64,000 bases of DNA, from assembly GCF_024679245.1 (NCBI RefSeq), contig NC_090191.1:37381138-37445137 (forward strand), given 5' to 3'. A program made the position numbers and the translations under genes. Below, in pieces: positions 38,101 to 51,009 of this stretch. The DNA is from Pseudorasbora parva (Eukaryota; Chordata; Actinopteri; Cypriniformes; Gobionidae). Below the pieces are notes generated by a model that worked only from the letters and a program-made list of their open reading frames with translations, did no database searches and was not told the DNA's origin. The stretch's first letter is position 1. Each line of letters starts with the position of its first letter.

Positions 38101-38670
38101 TGTTTTTGCAGTGCACTATGGGCTTGAATGGTTGCACTCTAAACATCCACTCTGATGCCCTAGTTAAAGGTATTGGGGCAATTTCAAACAGCCTAATACA
38201 GTACATATTTACTACCTACATAGTGTTTCAAATTACTCCCTTATGGGGTTCTTTTTCAATTAGCATGCTACCATAGAGGTTAACCATCTAGAAAGACAGT
38301 AGGCAGTGAGGCAGCTCACTAGGTTTTGGAACTGCTCCAATGAGTTTCTGTATTTAAGAGACCAAACAGAAAATGAGAGGGAGGAAAGGAAAGTGAGGCA
38401 AAGGGAAGATGATTTGACACACAGTTCACCACTAACACTTTAGCACACGTGGCTAACACTAACCCTAAGACATTCTCCAGTCTTGCTGCCTGTATTCTGC
38501 AGACTTTGACCATCTCAGCTGCCGGCACAAGACGTTCACCCTCCCTCTCACTCAGTTACCGCAAGTTTGACCTAACAGAGCTCACTCCCTGAAACAGCTG
38601 AACTTGACTGATGGCTATTCGTAGAATTAATTATTTGTGGTGTTTGCTATCACTAACACATCGTTCATAC
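35200..38670. other. Intronic stretch upstream of exon A
   Basis: No exon recognised. 37.57-38.34 kb has repeat-like character (gtgcactatgggcttgaatg and aatacagtacatatttacta are phrases seen in cyprinid repeats). 35.45-36.05 kb is less AT-rich with pyrimidine-rich tracts. Confidence 0.35.
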
Positions 38671-38712
38671 ACTACTGTTTAAAAGTTTGAGGTCAGTAGA
38701 ATTTTTTGTGGG
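38671..38712. repeat. Family B repeat terminal fragment
   Basis: actactgtttaaaagtttga followed by ggtcagtagaattttttgtg is the end of the family seen near full length at 29995-30422. It sits 200 bases before exon A, outside the splice acceptor region. Confidence 0.65.
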
Positions 38713-38910
38713 ACTGAAATGAAGTAATGGTAAATACTGATGTATTGCGGTCACAGGTTGGTCACAGGTCAAACGTGGCTCAACCGATCATAATCAAGAA
38801 CCAGAGCTATTAATTTTGTAAGGTGTATTTGTCAACAGGATGTATTTTACACCGCAATCAGTTGTCCAACGCTGTCTGAATACTAATTGCGCCTTTTCTC
38901 CTCCAAATAG

Positions 38911-39058
38911 GCAGGAGGCGCTATTGGCAGCCATCAGTGAGAAGGACGCCAACATCGCTCTTCTAGAGCTGTCTTCCTCGAAGAAAAAGAAGACTCAAGA
39001 CGAAGTGGCTTTGCTAAAGAGGGAGAAAGACCGATTGGTACATCAGCTGAAACAGCAG
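38911..39058 (+). CDS. erc1: erc1 internal exon A (C-terminal coiled coil)
   Basis: This exon encodes part of ERC1/ELKS, a coiled-coil scaffold of the presynaptic active zone and cell cortex that binds RIM, Munc13, liprin-alpha, bassoon/piccolo and Rab6. It starts after the acceptor ctccaaatag, which has a good pyrimidine tract, and ends at donor cag|gtgaga. The first base (G) completes a codon begun in the previous exon (an AA|G Lys fits the family). The next 49 codons start QEALLAAISEKDANIALLEL, run through a lysine cluster (SSSKKKKTQDEV) and end LKREKDRLVHQLKQQ. The spacing of Leu, Ile and Val gives clear heptads. The exon leaves in phase 0, matching exon B. Reading through the donor reaches a stop after about 22 further codons, so this is not an isolated ORF. 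I recognise this segment as near-identical to vertebrate ERC proteins. Exon B decides ERC1 over ERC2. The teleost duplicate (erc1a or erc1b) cannot be settled here. Confidence 0.95.
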
Positions 39059-39299
39059 GTGAGAACAACCAACAGGCTGGACGTCTACACCCCAGACCAT
39101 GGCACGAGGCAAAACCATAGACTAAAATGAACACAGACCTCAGTCCTCCTAGTTTCCTAGTGGAGTTCTTCAACCTCACCCACAGGAATGACATTGGTGT
39201 AGCTTAACCAGACATTCGTAAGCCTAAAAAAATAGTCCCACATCAAAGGGACAATTCAGACTTTATAGCTCAAGTAACAAACATTTTTGTTTCACTGAC

Positions 39300-42200
39300 G
39301 AATTGTGTTTTAACACAAATAGAGCTTTGCTTTTCTGCGTTTGAACTCTCCGAAACTCTTTCCTTCCAGGCTCTCATTGTGTTCTACTATAAAAACGTTT
39401 TATTTGTTTTTAAAAACTTAAGATATGAGTCAAAATTATTGTGCGTCATAATTGAAAGCATGCCACAGATGCTGTCCATAGACGTTAAGTTGACATTAAC
39501 CCGTAATATTCTCTTAAGAGGGGCGTGATTGCACAGAAATGTAAGATCACACTGATGATGTGTTCATAGTATCACTAACCAGCTGACCTTGCTGTCGTAG
39601 TTCTGCTTAGCAGTAAAAGAACAGGCTAAACGAAAAAGTTCTGGAGGAATTAAACCAAGACACGTTTGGAACGAGATCCCAGAGTATGGAGATGCAAACC
39701 GGCTACAGATGTCTGGCCGCAGACCCGTCAAGAAGGGCAATTTTAAGATTATTTGACTCCTCCTCCAGGTTCCCACAAACCACCTGCAGAAGCATGCACA
39801 CACAGACTAGTGGCCATGCATTCAGATGAGTCTCAAAAGACGTGCGCACACATTTTGCATCCTCGTTTACAATATAAACCGGCCACATGCATGTATACAA
39901 AACCCAGTGGCCGCAGAAAAACAAACAGGGCGGGAGGACCAACACACACATCCGCACTTTAGCTTCATTCATGTTCACGGGCACACGCTGGAAAACACCC
40001 CTCCCTCACTGTTTCTCTGAATGACAGGCTATCAGCGCATTGCATAGCAGCGGCATTCCACAGGAAATGGGTGTCAGTAGTGCAGATAGCTGTGGGGCTC
40101 GACTCTCACCCGCAGCCCTGAGATCAGGAGGGCAGCCCGCGTCCCCCTCCCGCTCACTGTCAATCACAGCGGGGGGGAATTTGGTTAAAAGACGGTCAGA
40201 GGCCGGTTGCTCTCCTGACATACTAATGGTTCAGGTCAGTGATAAAGGTTACACGCGGTGGTTTTAAATCAGGTCTTTTTGGGCAGTTTTACTTCAGGGT
40301 CAAAGTTAGAAGTGAACATAGGAAGGGTTAAGGACCCTCAGTTCGCCTGTCCCTCGTGGACACGTTTTTCCACTCCTAATTCACAGCAGAAAGAAGCATT
40401 ACAAGCAGCCGTTTGCCATTTATTGTCATTTATAATCATTAAGATGCAGAAAATGGATAACAAGCCCGAAGGTGTTTGACGTGGCCCCGGGTAAAGGGTG
40501 AGTGCTGTCTACTGTTGCGGCCCCTGGATTAGGACTGGGGATCGGGGTCGTAGGATTTGAGTGACGGGGGATGAATGTGACATAGTGGTACATTAAATGG
40601 ACTATTTTTCTTTTCTTTTTTAAGAGACAGATGTGCATAAAGATGCAGGGCAGATAATGGTTCAGAAGAGGGAAAATTCCTGGTCATACATGTCAAGTCT
40701 TGTTAAAGAAAATAGAAAAGAATAATGTGAAAAGTGTGGCCTTTACACCATGTCATAACCATCTGCAGTATGATAGTGTCAAATGGTGCTGCAAATACAT
40801 TAAACAAAATAAGTCCTTTTTGTCCCAACCAGCCTTCGTTAGAGATATTTTCTACTTAGTTTGTTTGATATGTCTGTACAGATTAGTATCCTTGAGCATT
40901 ACCACTATGCAGGTCAATTATCTTGGGGGGAAAAAGTGCATACATTAATAAAAAAAATTCATAATTACCTAAATATTTCATGGTGAGTTGCTTGACACCT
41001 TAGCAGAATAAGAACTTTTTTATACATTCATTTTACATAATACACACACACACACACACACACATTTTACTGTGTTGGTGTAGGTTAATACACGTTCAAT
41101 ACATGCACACATTACACTGGGTAATCCCACCAGTCAAACTGATCCAAAATTATATTATATATTAAATATCAAATTTGTTTCATATTATCTATTAAATATC
41201 ATGCATTTCTGTTCGACTTGGAACTGTATCACTTCATGTAGCAGTTTTCATGAGGTCAAACAACTGACTTTGAAAATGACCCTTGAAACTCATCCAGCCA
41301 CACTTGGTTAGGATGAATTGTAGCACTGAAAGTGAAGATTCTTCAGCCAATCACATGGCTTCTCAATTGTTTTATTTGCCAAGAGCAGGTTTGGATGTGT
41401 TCAGTGTGTGATAAATGGAGCCCGTCATCTTGTTTAAATTATATTTTTTAGACGACGAGCAGATGGGACTATTTGATGTCTAACAAAATTCTGCGTAATC
41501 AACAGCCGTTACTGTGATCCAGAGATTTAAAGTGAAGGAAATTAACTAGTATGAGACCACAAAAAAAAAAAAATGGAAAGAAGAGAGAAGCTGAGCAGGG
41601 AAGTTATTAATAGAAAAGAGAGAGGTGAGAGAAGACATCCCGTATCTGTTTTTGTTTTGGGATACATCACTCTTCAAGATATATGTATTTCAGAAAGAAA
41701 ATGAACTCTCTTTGTTCTTTTTTCCTTTTCGTTTTGTTCTTTTTCTTCTCTGGTTGCCGTCTGTATGTCTGTCAGCCTCAGTGATGATGACAGTGTAAAA
41801 ATAGGACTGATGTCTGGTGAGTGTCTTTTGAAGCACCGGTGTAGTGAAATGTTTTCTCCATCGCGTCTCTTCCTCGCCCATAAATCTCCACTGACTGCGC
41901 GCCGTGACATCGCACCCAGCTCTGATGTGCTGTCCACATTTTATTAGCAGACGAGAGAGAGCGAGTGGAACAGCATGTCACTGTGGAGCACAGGAGTTGT
42001 TTTTTAAAAATGGTCCTGTGCAGATTAAACGGCAGAGTGGGAACTGCTCCCCGCTGCCATCACATGGTTCATCGATGTCACAATTAACTGTGGAGGGAGG
42101 GCGGTTTACACTGCTGCTCAGAACAGCAGTCAAAAGTTGAGACACTCTGTCTTTACTTCCCATGTACAATTTACTTGCTCTTAAAGGAAAACAGACCAGG

Positions 42201-44700
42201 AATTTTGATGGCTTATCCTGAACTCTGCTGAATTTTGTTCAATCAAATGCTTTCTGAAATATGAAGGAAAGCTGTTTTTTGTATCTTTAAGATCAATAAA
42301 AAAGGACAGTCAAACAGTCAAAAATGATTCAGACAGCAAATTTATTTTTATTTATTATTTTTTTATGTAAGTGAGGATATCAAAATAAAGAAAACTGTGA
42401 CATACCCAAAAATTTCATAAAAATTTGGGAGTAAAATGATCCCAACACTTTGACCTGACCATGTTTTGCTCAAGTGTTTTTCTTTAAGTGCTAATTCGAC
42501 CTTTTACACCACAGATTAAACACAATGAAGCATTTCTTGGTCATTGGTTGACCTAAATTACTATTATCTAATTGTGTTCTTAAATTGAACAGGTGATTGG
42601 TTGAATGCAATCCATTAAATAACTTAGTCAAACTATGAAAGTTATCTGACATTATCAAAATGAATTTGTTCTGAAACAGTTTATCTTTGAATTCTTGTCA
42701 TATTTTATTATTTATTATTTTTATTATAAACTATATCAAAATATACTGTGATCATGTGAGAACATGTTGAGGGTGTCTGAATACATTTTGATTTGACTGT
42801 ATATACAGAATATATATGTAGGTCATCTTACATTTCATATAGTTTACTTATGCCGAACATGAAGCAGGGCAACAACTCAGTGCGTGATGGAGCCTAGAGT
42901 ACAGTTAGATGCCCCTAAAATTCATGTGAGTTTTTGGTATTTATATCTTATGATACAGTTTAGCAATATCACATGAGTAATGAGAGCAATATCACTGAGG
43001 GCTGTTTTTGTTCCGAATAGCATGAGTGCAAACGTGATATTGATTTGATACAACAGTTCAATAAATAAGAAGTTAATTTTGTTATGTTTTAGACAGAATA
43101 TTACTCAGTTTGCTCAATTTTACCAACAAAAATATTGCCTGTAAAGCCAGAGCATAACTGTTATGCGTCTCGGAAAATCCTACAGTGGTGCATCGTTAAA
43201 AATTATTTTTTAGAGTAATTTACTTCATTCTAGCCGTTTGAACTCCACCTACTGGCAGTTTTAGTTTCTTCATTGTATCTTTTATATAGATACAATATCT
43301 ACAATATATATATAATATATATTTCCATATTAAAATAACACAACCATATTCAGCCATATATATATCACCTAATGTGTATATGACTTAATTTGCAGCAGTA
43401 TGCATGCTACAATGTTGTCACATGATCTCATAACATTGTATAAATACAGCAAGTTGCATCCAGTTATCATATTGGAGATTAAAAAAAATGATGTAATCCA
43501 ATTTTGGCAGTCCAATCAAATGATGAGTAAGGAAAGAGATGTTAAAAATTGCAGCTGATAATACTTTCGATTCATTCATCATAGTCAAGCATGTTGTGCA
43601 CAGTGTTGTATGCTGCACATTTAGCTCATTTAATAGTAGACCATATATACAGGGCATTTGCATACTGTGCACATGCAGTACACCTCCTGCTGAAATATAG
43701 CGCGTTACAAGAACAGCAGCTGGCGTGGGAGTTTGACCAAAACCTCCAGCGCAAGTCATCTGAGCTCCCCACACCCAGCCTCTCCTTTCTAAAAGCAGTG
43801 TTGGCTCCGAACCGGCAGAAAACACTCCCACCTGCACGAGTTGTCCAAAAAATATTTGATAAGCAATACAATTTATCTTCCTTGCCCCTGCGCGGTCTGA
43901 AGAGGCTGCATTAATCCACGCCATTATCGTGGAGCATGATTCAGACCATTAATCATCTCGCTGCTCATATTTGAAATCTTTACGACACCTCAGCGGCTGC
44001 GAGAGTTTCTCCGCGTGCACAGTGAGCTCTCTGTGTGCTGTGGAAAGGTGTAGAACAGTTAGTGTGGTCACCGCCTCCAAACCCAAGCCCTCCTCCATCA
44101 TAATTCTCAGCCTCCTGATGGATCTCAGCAGAGACTTCCTGTCTTTTCCCCTGTTAACTGTATGTCAGCAGACATACATGTGTGTGAGCGTGTATTTGGG
44201 GTTTCTTATGTCAGCGTGAGTGTTATGGAAAGACTGGGCTGTGTTGGGTAGTCAGTAGTAGATCGCAATACTAGTAAATTGCATGATTCTTGATATCACT
44301 TTTGGTGCAGAGGCAAAAAGTAATATGCTTTTGAACACACACCTATAATTTAATCCTGTGTGGTGTGGGGTAGTCATATGGTAGCATATTTTCCTTTTCC
44401 TACCTTAAAGAAAAAACAACAATATAATGCATTTTTAGAAATAGAAGCCAATGATATGTTGTTTTTAAACCACATGACTTCAAGACTGCTTTTCTTGGGG
44501 TCACCAAGTAAAGACAAGGTTTGAAAAGACATTTCTACTCCCTCATGATATATTTGATAAGTTTTTTAGATGTTGTTCGTGGATCAGCTTTACATTAAGA
44601 GATTTACAGAAAATGATTAAAACCCATGACTGCTTTACCTCAATGGACGCATTTCTGAACAATGGAATTGTTCTTTTTCCAATGAGATCTTATTTTTAGG
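39300..44700. other. Intronic stretch, no recognised exons
   Basis: It contains a CA tract (41042-41064) and generally AT-rich sequence. Open frames on both strands overlap at 43.42-43.92 kb (168 codons on minus, 107 on plus) without recognisable domains. An approximately 100-base resemblance between 42.2 and 44.7 kb (caatcaaatgctttctgaaa versus cagtcaaatgcttttttaaa) suggests a minor repeat. Confidence 0.35.
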
Positions 44701-44734
44701 GCGTTTTGTTCAGTCAAATGCTTTTTTAAATATT

Positions 44735-45295
44735 CTTGGTACAGTTCGCTTTCACTAGGCAACCTTCCAAAGCGTACCAAAATGTGTCACGCAAGTTGCA
44801 TGCGAGTACAACTGTCCTCTTATTGTTCAGCATTTCCTCTGCAAAAAGTTCACTCCATGAGCTTATTGTGTCTTATGTGTAACTGTCAAGACACACACAA
44901 ACACTATACAAATGTTTAATGCAGCGATAGAACAGGAATAAAGGCTTCATCGGGACAGCATTCTCACACTGAGAAGCGCAATTGCGCAACATTTTAAGAT
45001 GAAGAGATGCTATATTGGTTTTCAGCTGTGATAACTTATGTGCACACTCACAGAATCAGACACTGCTGCTTTTTATATAGCACATTTCCCGTTATGAATT
45101 CGAATACCATTTAGTCTGATGGTCCTGTTGGGTTGTATTGCTTTCACACCTCAAGCGAACCGCAATCGGGCCACCTCATTCAGCCGGTCTCGAGCATGAT
45201 TGCCGATGTCTAAACAAACCGAACTGAGGGAGAAAGTTCACCCGGTTTCAGAAACAAACACTCAGGTTTGAAGGCACCCTTAGATAGTCGCATTT
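44735..45295. repeat. Probable DNA-transposon-derived repeat
   Basis: gttcgctttcactaggcaac, gctttcacacctcaagcgaa and gaaggcacccttag are phrases of cyprinid non-autonomous elements built around 'gctttcacac...gaaccg'. The ends could not be paired, so it is an approximate, low-confidence interval. Confidence 0.4.
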
Positions 45296-45343
45296 AAATA
45301 TCTTAAGATATTTATTTTTTCATTTGGTTTGACCATGACTTTT

Positions 45344-45445
45344 TAGCTCACCAGCCTCTGTGGCTAGTGGCTTTCCAGTTACTAGCCAATCAGCATTTTC
45401 ACTGGCCAAAATTTTGCTGTTGGAAAATTTTTTGTTGGTTATATG
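45344..45445. repeat. 'ggctagtgg' dispersed repeat fragment
   Basis: tgtggctagtggctttccag, ttactagccaatcagcattt and cactggccaaaattttgctg match a motif set that recurs in cyprinid genomes. Short, with no ends defined. Confidence 0.4.
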
Positions 45446-45599
45446 TAAATGACCACAGAACACAGCCAAATCAAGTCTGTGAAATGTATAACATGACAGT
45501 TTATCAAATATTTAGCTCTGAAAAGGTTGATATGCCTTAATCTGCATATCAACAGTGCTAAGCTGAATATTTTTTAGATTTTGGGGTGTAAATAAAATT

Positions 45600-48500
45600 T
45601 AGTGTCAAGCATTATTCTCATCAGTATTCATCATACCTGAATGTAAGTCATTCTCTTCAAATGCTATTGATCTTAGAAACGTGTATACAAATGTTTTATA
45701 TTAATTTAGAGATGGTGCCTAAATTTGCAAATATTGAATGTCCAACGTCAAGCCAACTTAATGCCAGTCACATCAGATGCGTTGTGTTTGTTTAGTATGT
45801 TTGAAACTATATTTTCATTTGCTAAACAAACTGGAAAAAAAACTCAATGCCTCTGATTAGATATGGCATTCATAAACTTAACAGAATCATGTGTGATTGG
45901 TTCTAATGCGCAACACGATTATAACAGATGGCTTTTGAGAAAACTAGAATAAAATGGGAGTGACTGTGTTACACACCACAGCTGAAATCCACCCGCAAAT
46001 GATGGGTTTGCAGGTGTTAATGTTAAGCTCTGTTTGCATTTATGCATAAATAACACTATTATGATTTCTTTCTTTTTTGTAGGTTTTATGGGAAAAATCA
46101 AGAGCAGTGTACAATTAGCTTTTCCAGATGACAATAGTGAGAATCAGATGGGGAAAATAATGTGTACCATACAGAGTTGCATTTGACTGTTTAATATTAA
46201 TACCGCATCAAGAGAAGAGCATTTGATTCATGTGTGTTCACATGCAAGCATTTGATGCATAATAAAAAAACTTTTTTAGAATTAACTTAGTACTAGAACT
46301 TCTAATACTTTTGACATCCCTTCTCGTAGACGCAGATTAGTGTTTGAGTCATCAATACAGTCTCATTGTAAGTCGCCCATGTGTTGTGTGTGTGAGTTTG
46401 CGGCGACCCTGCTCTCCTCCTCTTTGGACATGAGGATATCGAGTGTATGTGTAATGAAGTGTGGCTGAGCTGACAGGGTGCTTCTTTAAGAGAGAGAGAG
46501 GGAGAGAGAGAGCCTTGATCAAGTGAATGTGTATTTTAGTCCCTATTCGGAGGTGGAAGACATGCCAAAGTGTCCGACTCACCCGTTCCCTCCGTAGACC
46601 TCTTGAGCCCAGTCTATCCGGGTCTAAGCATGTGTATGTTCGAAAATCAAGACAAACAGAGGGAAGTGATATTTATCCTGACAATTTCGGTGAGCTTCAT
46701 TACTCTTTTGTGCTTTCCAATGACTAGAGTTGCAGTTTTGGTCTTTTGTTCGTTTGTAACCAATGTATCTCATGACTAACCCCATCCGCTTCTTAAGGAG
46801 ATGACCCGGAGTGATTCAGACCAATTACAGTTTGCTGGTCCTCTGGGACAGTGTTAAAAAGTCTGGTTGCAGTTCTGTAACCGCAGATTGAGTGTTAGTG
46901 TTAGTTCCCACAAGTCCTGGAATGGCGTTGGTAATTCCATCCCCTCGCAAACTGCAGATTTGGGTCGATACGTCTTTCTCTCATTACCTGCTACAGTGCC
47001 TCCACGAGGCCCCGCCAGAGTCGCTGTCCTCGCATGGCTTCGGGCAATGGCGGGCATCGGGATGAGTCGAGATGCCAATTCAGTAAAGGGCTCCGGGCCT
47101 GCTGAGAACAGCAGAGCTGTGGTTTTGGGCACCCCTCAGAGGAATAAAATCGTTTTGTCTTGCAGCTACCCACGAATAAACTTAAAATGCAAAAGCGGCA
47201 AATCGTTGCCAAGGCCACTGTGTGCATGTGTAGCCAGCTCAAGGCTGCCGTCTGTGTTTTAAAAAACATACCTTTATTGGGTTCAAAATGCTGGTGTTTT
47301 GTTGCAAAGGCTGAGCTCTAGGCGCCTCATGTCCCTGCTGCGGACAAAGTGATCACAGAGCTTAATTTAGAGCATCCTGCAGCCAATAACAGGGGCAAAG
47401 AAATCCAGAAAAAAAGCACACAAACAACAGCATCAACAAGCGTTCGATTCATTGCATGATCTTGTTTGGCTGAAGGTCTTGGAGAACTTGTGCCGAGGGG
47501 GGCGTGCGAATGGAGGTCGTGGCTCACGGGCCCATCCGTGCTGGATTTGTCTTGGATCCGATGCAACTCTCACTGCTCGTTTAGGAAAAACGAGTCGCTG
47601 TGTTTTCGGAACACGAGACCTCAAAACACAAGCCGCTAAATGCCTGTTTGAATAAGGCCTGTGGGTGTCCAGCTCGTCCAACGTGTGACGTTGTGGAGGA
47701 GAGGAAATGGAGACTTTCCACTGCATCTCCGATTGTGGAGAACATTTTACGATGTTGTTATTCAGTCAGACAAATGAATTTTTTTGTAGAACGTTCTGTG
47801 CCCCTTTGGCAAGCTGTGAAGTCTCTCTGCAGCTTTATTATTACAGGGTTTCGCCTTAACATCGCTAATGGTTGGTAAAGCTTTGCTTTTCTACTGCACA
47901 GAAACTGCTGTTTTTCTAGTTCCTGTTCCGTTCCTCTAATGAGGGTTGGAGACGGTCCTCTCTTTGCCTTTTCTGGCTCTTCTGTCCTGTCGGAATGACG
48001 ACCTGGGATTCTTCTCCTCTTACCTCAGTTCCTAGCCAGTTACACATAATTGTTTTGATATAATCTTGATAATTTCTGAAGCTTTGCTCATTGTTTTTCT
48101 AGTGTGATTACTGGAGTTTGCTAAAGCCAAGCATCGCGATTACTATTGCTCACAGTTAGTGATTTAAACAAACCCCGACCCCTGAGTTTTAAACTATGGT
48201 TATTATCCTGCATGTTTGTGCTACAGACACGTATGTTGCTTCAACTCAAACGTGCTACTGCTTTTTCTTTTTTTTAGCTATCAGATTTAAAAAGGTAGCT
48301 TCATAGGTCATTTGACCACTATGGTATCATAAACATTGCCTCTTTAGCTAAAAGAACGCAAAGAAAGAAAGAAAAATCATGCGGTTTCATTTTTAAGTTG
48401 TATTTTACAGTAAATAGGGCAACTGACTTATGCCATCATATAAAGCATCATGATTCACTAAGTTGTTTTTGTCCTCCACAACCACTCATTTTCTTCAAAT

Positions 48501-49860
48501 ATTTTGATATTCAAATGACATTTTCCATACTTCCCTTCTTATTACTGTATATATGGCATGAGAGGGAGAGAGAGAAAGTGCTGTTCTTGCTGTGGCTAAC
48601 ACCAGCTTTCTAATTCTAACTCAGTAAAGAAGTCTGTTTGCTTCCATCTGGGCTCCCAGAACAGAGAGACCATTCTGTTTCCTCCCAATTCCCAGTTATC
48701 TGCTCTGTTCGATTTTAATCCCAGGCCTCTAAAACTGGAAGCACTACAACTCACAATCATGTAGAATCCTTTCTGTCATGCTTGTCCAAGGAGCTTATCT
48801 CAGCGACTGTTATTCATGCAGGGATCTGGGACTGTATTTTTGTGTTATCTTTGCTTTTGATGTCTTGGCCTCTTTAGCGACTTCTGAGACTTAGTAATTA
48901 CTTTTAATGGTTTGAAAAAAGACCATGACAGAGCACTAAACTCTTTCTTCTTGACTATTTGTGACTTTCTTTTCGTCCTAAAACACATTATTCTGTTGTT
49001 CATTGTTCAGAGGGCAGCAGCATCAAACATCAAAGTGCACAAAACCAAAGTAAGGTTCAGTAGTTGACAGTGGAAACCGTATATTAGTGCATTATCCTAT
49101 AAATATGTCTTTTTATTGTTATTTTCCTGTGTTTATAGTGTAAGATGATTATGTTGTTTTATTTACCTGGTCCATTAGACAATAGTAGTGAGAATAAGTG
49201 TTGTTTGCATAAAAAAAAAAGTATTATATTATAATCATTTATTTTAATGTTATTTCTACCTGGTTTGTGATGTTTGTTTGTAGAAGATAGAAAATTTGTA
49301 CATGGAATGTAGAAGACGGTTCCAGTTGTTTGGACGGGAAACTAATGTTTATAGCAGGGGTTTCAACACATTGAGCTGTGATTCTTGTGTAGGAAATGAC
49401 TTCAGCTTCATTTGACATGCTTGTTGTCAAAAATATACTTGCTATACAGCAGACTGAACACTAAGGTGGAAAGAGGTTAGGTATACCTATAGCAAACATA
49501 TTTTCTGTTACCTGTGCATGTGCATGTGCGCGCTTACGTGCATGTGTGATCTCTTACACAGTTAAAAGCCTTAAATATAATAGATAAAATATTACTTTTC
49601 CAGAGCTCATGTTGAATTAAACACACACATACACTTGCAAAGTAAAAGATCACCATTCATTCCATACATGTCGATCTACAGTAGGTTAATCTTATAGTGG
49701 ACACATCTGTGTCATATTCACCCTAACATCACAAGACAAAAGTAAGGAAATACTTTTCCCCCCTCTTTTTTTCTTTTGTTTTCTTTTTTTTAGCAAAACT
49801 TTTATTATTATTTTTTTTACATGAATGCATAGCTTTTTTTAGACAAGCGTTATGATATTC
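45600..49860. other. Intronic stretch, no recognised exons
   Basis: 46.85-47.75 kb is less AT-rich and carries overlapping open frames on both strands (up to 131 codons), none with a recognised domain. The rest is AT-rich, with GA-rich sequence near 46.49 kb and an AAAG tract near 48.36 kb. Confidence 0.35.
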
Positions 49861-50261
49861 ACTTGATCTAGACATGTGCAGATTTTCGATAATGCAATAT
49901 ATCATGATAATGAATATGCATGATATTGTTACCATGGGCACTTCAAAATATCGTAAATAATAATTTATTAACAATTAATATTTTTTTTATCTCAATGTTG
50001 TTCATCACAGCACCAAATACTAAATAAGCTATTTATTTTCAAACGTAAAAAATTTTTATGTTTTAATCTGGACTACAACGTGCCCTAATGATTAGAACTG
50101 TTCTGATTATTTGTTATTGTAAACTTTGAGACATACGACTTCATTATTTAACATGTTAATTCATTATTACCAAACTGACAATTAAAAATACTTATAAAGA
50201 ATTAATTATTCTAAGTAATGTTCATTTCTTAGTTACTGTTTAATAACATTAAAATCAAAAT

Positions 50262-50410
50262 AACTTTTTTAATGCACCTAAGATAAAACAATGATCCGTA
50301 TTTCTTAACTAACATAACCAAAAACATTAATACTTTCTGTACCAAATGTAGCTGTTGCTCAATCTTAGTTAATGCATTAAATAATGAGACTTTATTGTAA
50401 TTTGTTCCCT
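50262..50410. repeat. Family C repeat fragment nested in hAT element
   Basis: atttcttaactaacataacc, cttagttaatgcattaaata and gagactttattgtaa parallel the copy at 28256-28528. It lies wholly inside the hAT-type element. Confidence 0.55.
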
Positions 50411-50468
50411 GTTGCTCTTTATAGCCTAATTCTTTTGCACTTTAATCTGTTTGAAAAGTATACTTTTA

Positions 50469-50558
50469 CAGCTCTGGAAAAAATGAAGAGACCACTTAAC
50501 ATTGATTTCTCAATGATTTCTCCATGTTAAGTGGTCTCTTAATTTTTTCCCAGAGCTG
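50469..50558. mobile_element. 90-bp palindromic MITE with TA target site
   Basis: Two arms of about 32 bases starting CAGCTCTGG and ending CCAGAGCTG are near-perfect inverse copies (one indel, one substitution), separated by about 25 bases. Both sides are flanked by TA (50467-50468 and 50559-50560), as expected for Tc1/mariner-type insertion. The arms contain agagaccactta and its inverse. It would form a strong hairpin in single-stranded DNA or RNA. Confidence 0.8.
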
Positions 50559-51009
50559 TATATATATTTTGGTGCATTGTATTATTGTTTTTAAACATTC
50601 AGAGTTATTTTTGTTATAACAAAAATAGTTCTTAAAGCTGTTATGCTATGGCAAGCCTTTTTTTGCAACTTATTTCAATATCGTGATAATATCATATACC
50701 GTGATAAAAGCTTCAGCAATTAATTAACATGAAAAATTGATATCGGCACATGCCTAACTTGATCATTCACTAGTGCTAGCATGCATTCTTTCCTTTTCCT
50801 TTGCTGCTTTACTCATGATCACTCCCGTACACAGATAAGTCTGTATTAATCTATTATTACAAACATAACTCAGTGTAATAAAAAGTTTAAGGAATCATGC
50901 ATTCAAAAGACAAAATATGATTTGAAGTATTAAATACTGCTCCAATACATAATCTTTTAAGTATAGTCATTATGTAATTATTGTGATTGCATAATTTGAC
51001 ACATTAAAC

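Larger units (their letters stand above)
49869..50756. mobile_element. Non-autonomous hAT-type transposon with perfect 8-bp target duplication
   Basis: The left end is TAGACATGTGCAGAT. The right end is ATCGGCACATGCCTA, an inverse match at 13 of 15 positions. The flanks are exactly duplicated: acttgatc at 49861-49868 and acttgatc at 50757-50764. An 8-bp duplication with short inverted ends is diagnostic of hAT-superfamily insertion. The 888-bp interior has no transposase ORF. It carries a family C repeat fragment (50262-50410) and a 90-bp palindromic element (50469-50558), so it is either a composite or was itself invaded. Confidence 0.85.

Noticed and set aside
38700..38730. 'actgaaatgaagtaatgg' as the donor end of the preceding erc1 exon (…EM-K)
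   Set aside because: The upstream translation does not match ERC1, and the sequence lies in or next to a family B repeat fragment. It is also only about 190 bp from exon A.
38840..39130. Treating the 96-codon open frame around exon A as a complete gene
   Set aside because: The first 24 codons are intron before a clear AG acceptor and the last 24 lie after a GT donor. Only 38911-39058 matches ERC1.
46867..47269. Overlapping 131- and 92-codon frames as a nested gene
   Set aside because: Both strands are open only because the block is less AT-rich. No motif or splice structure supports a gene.
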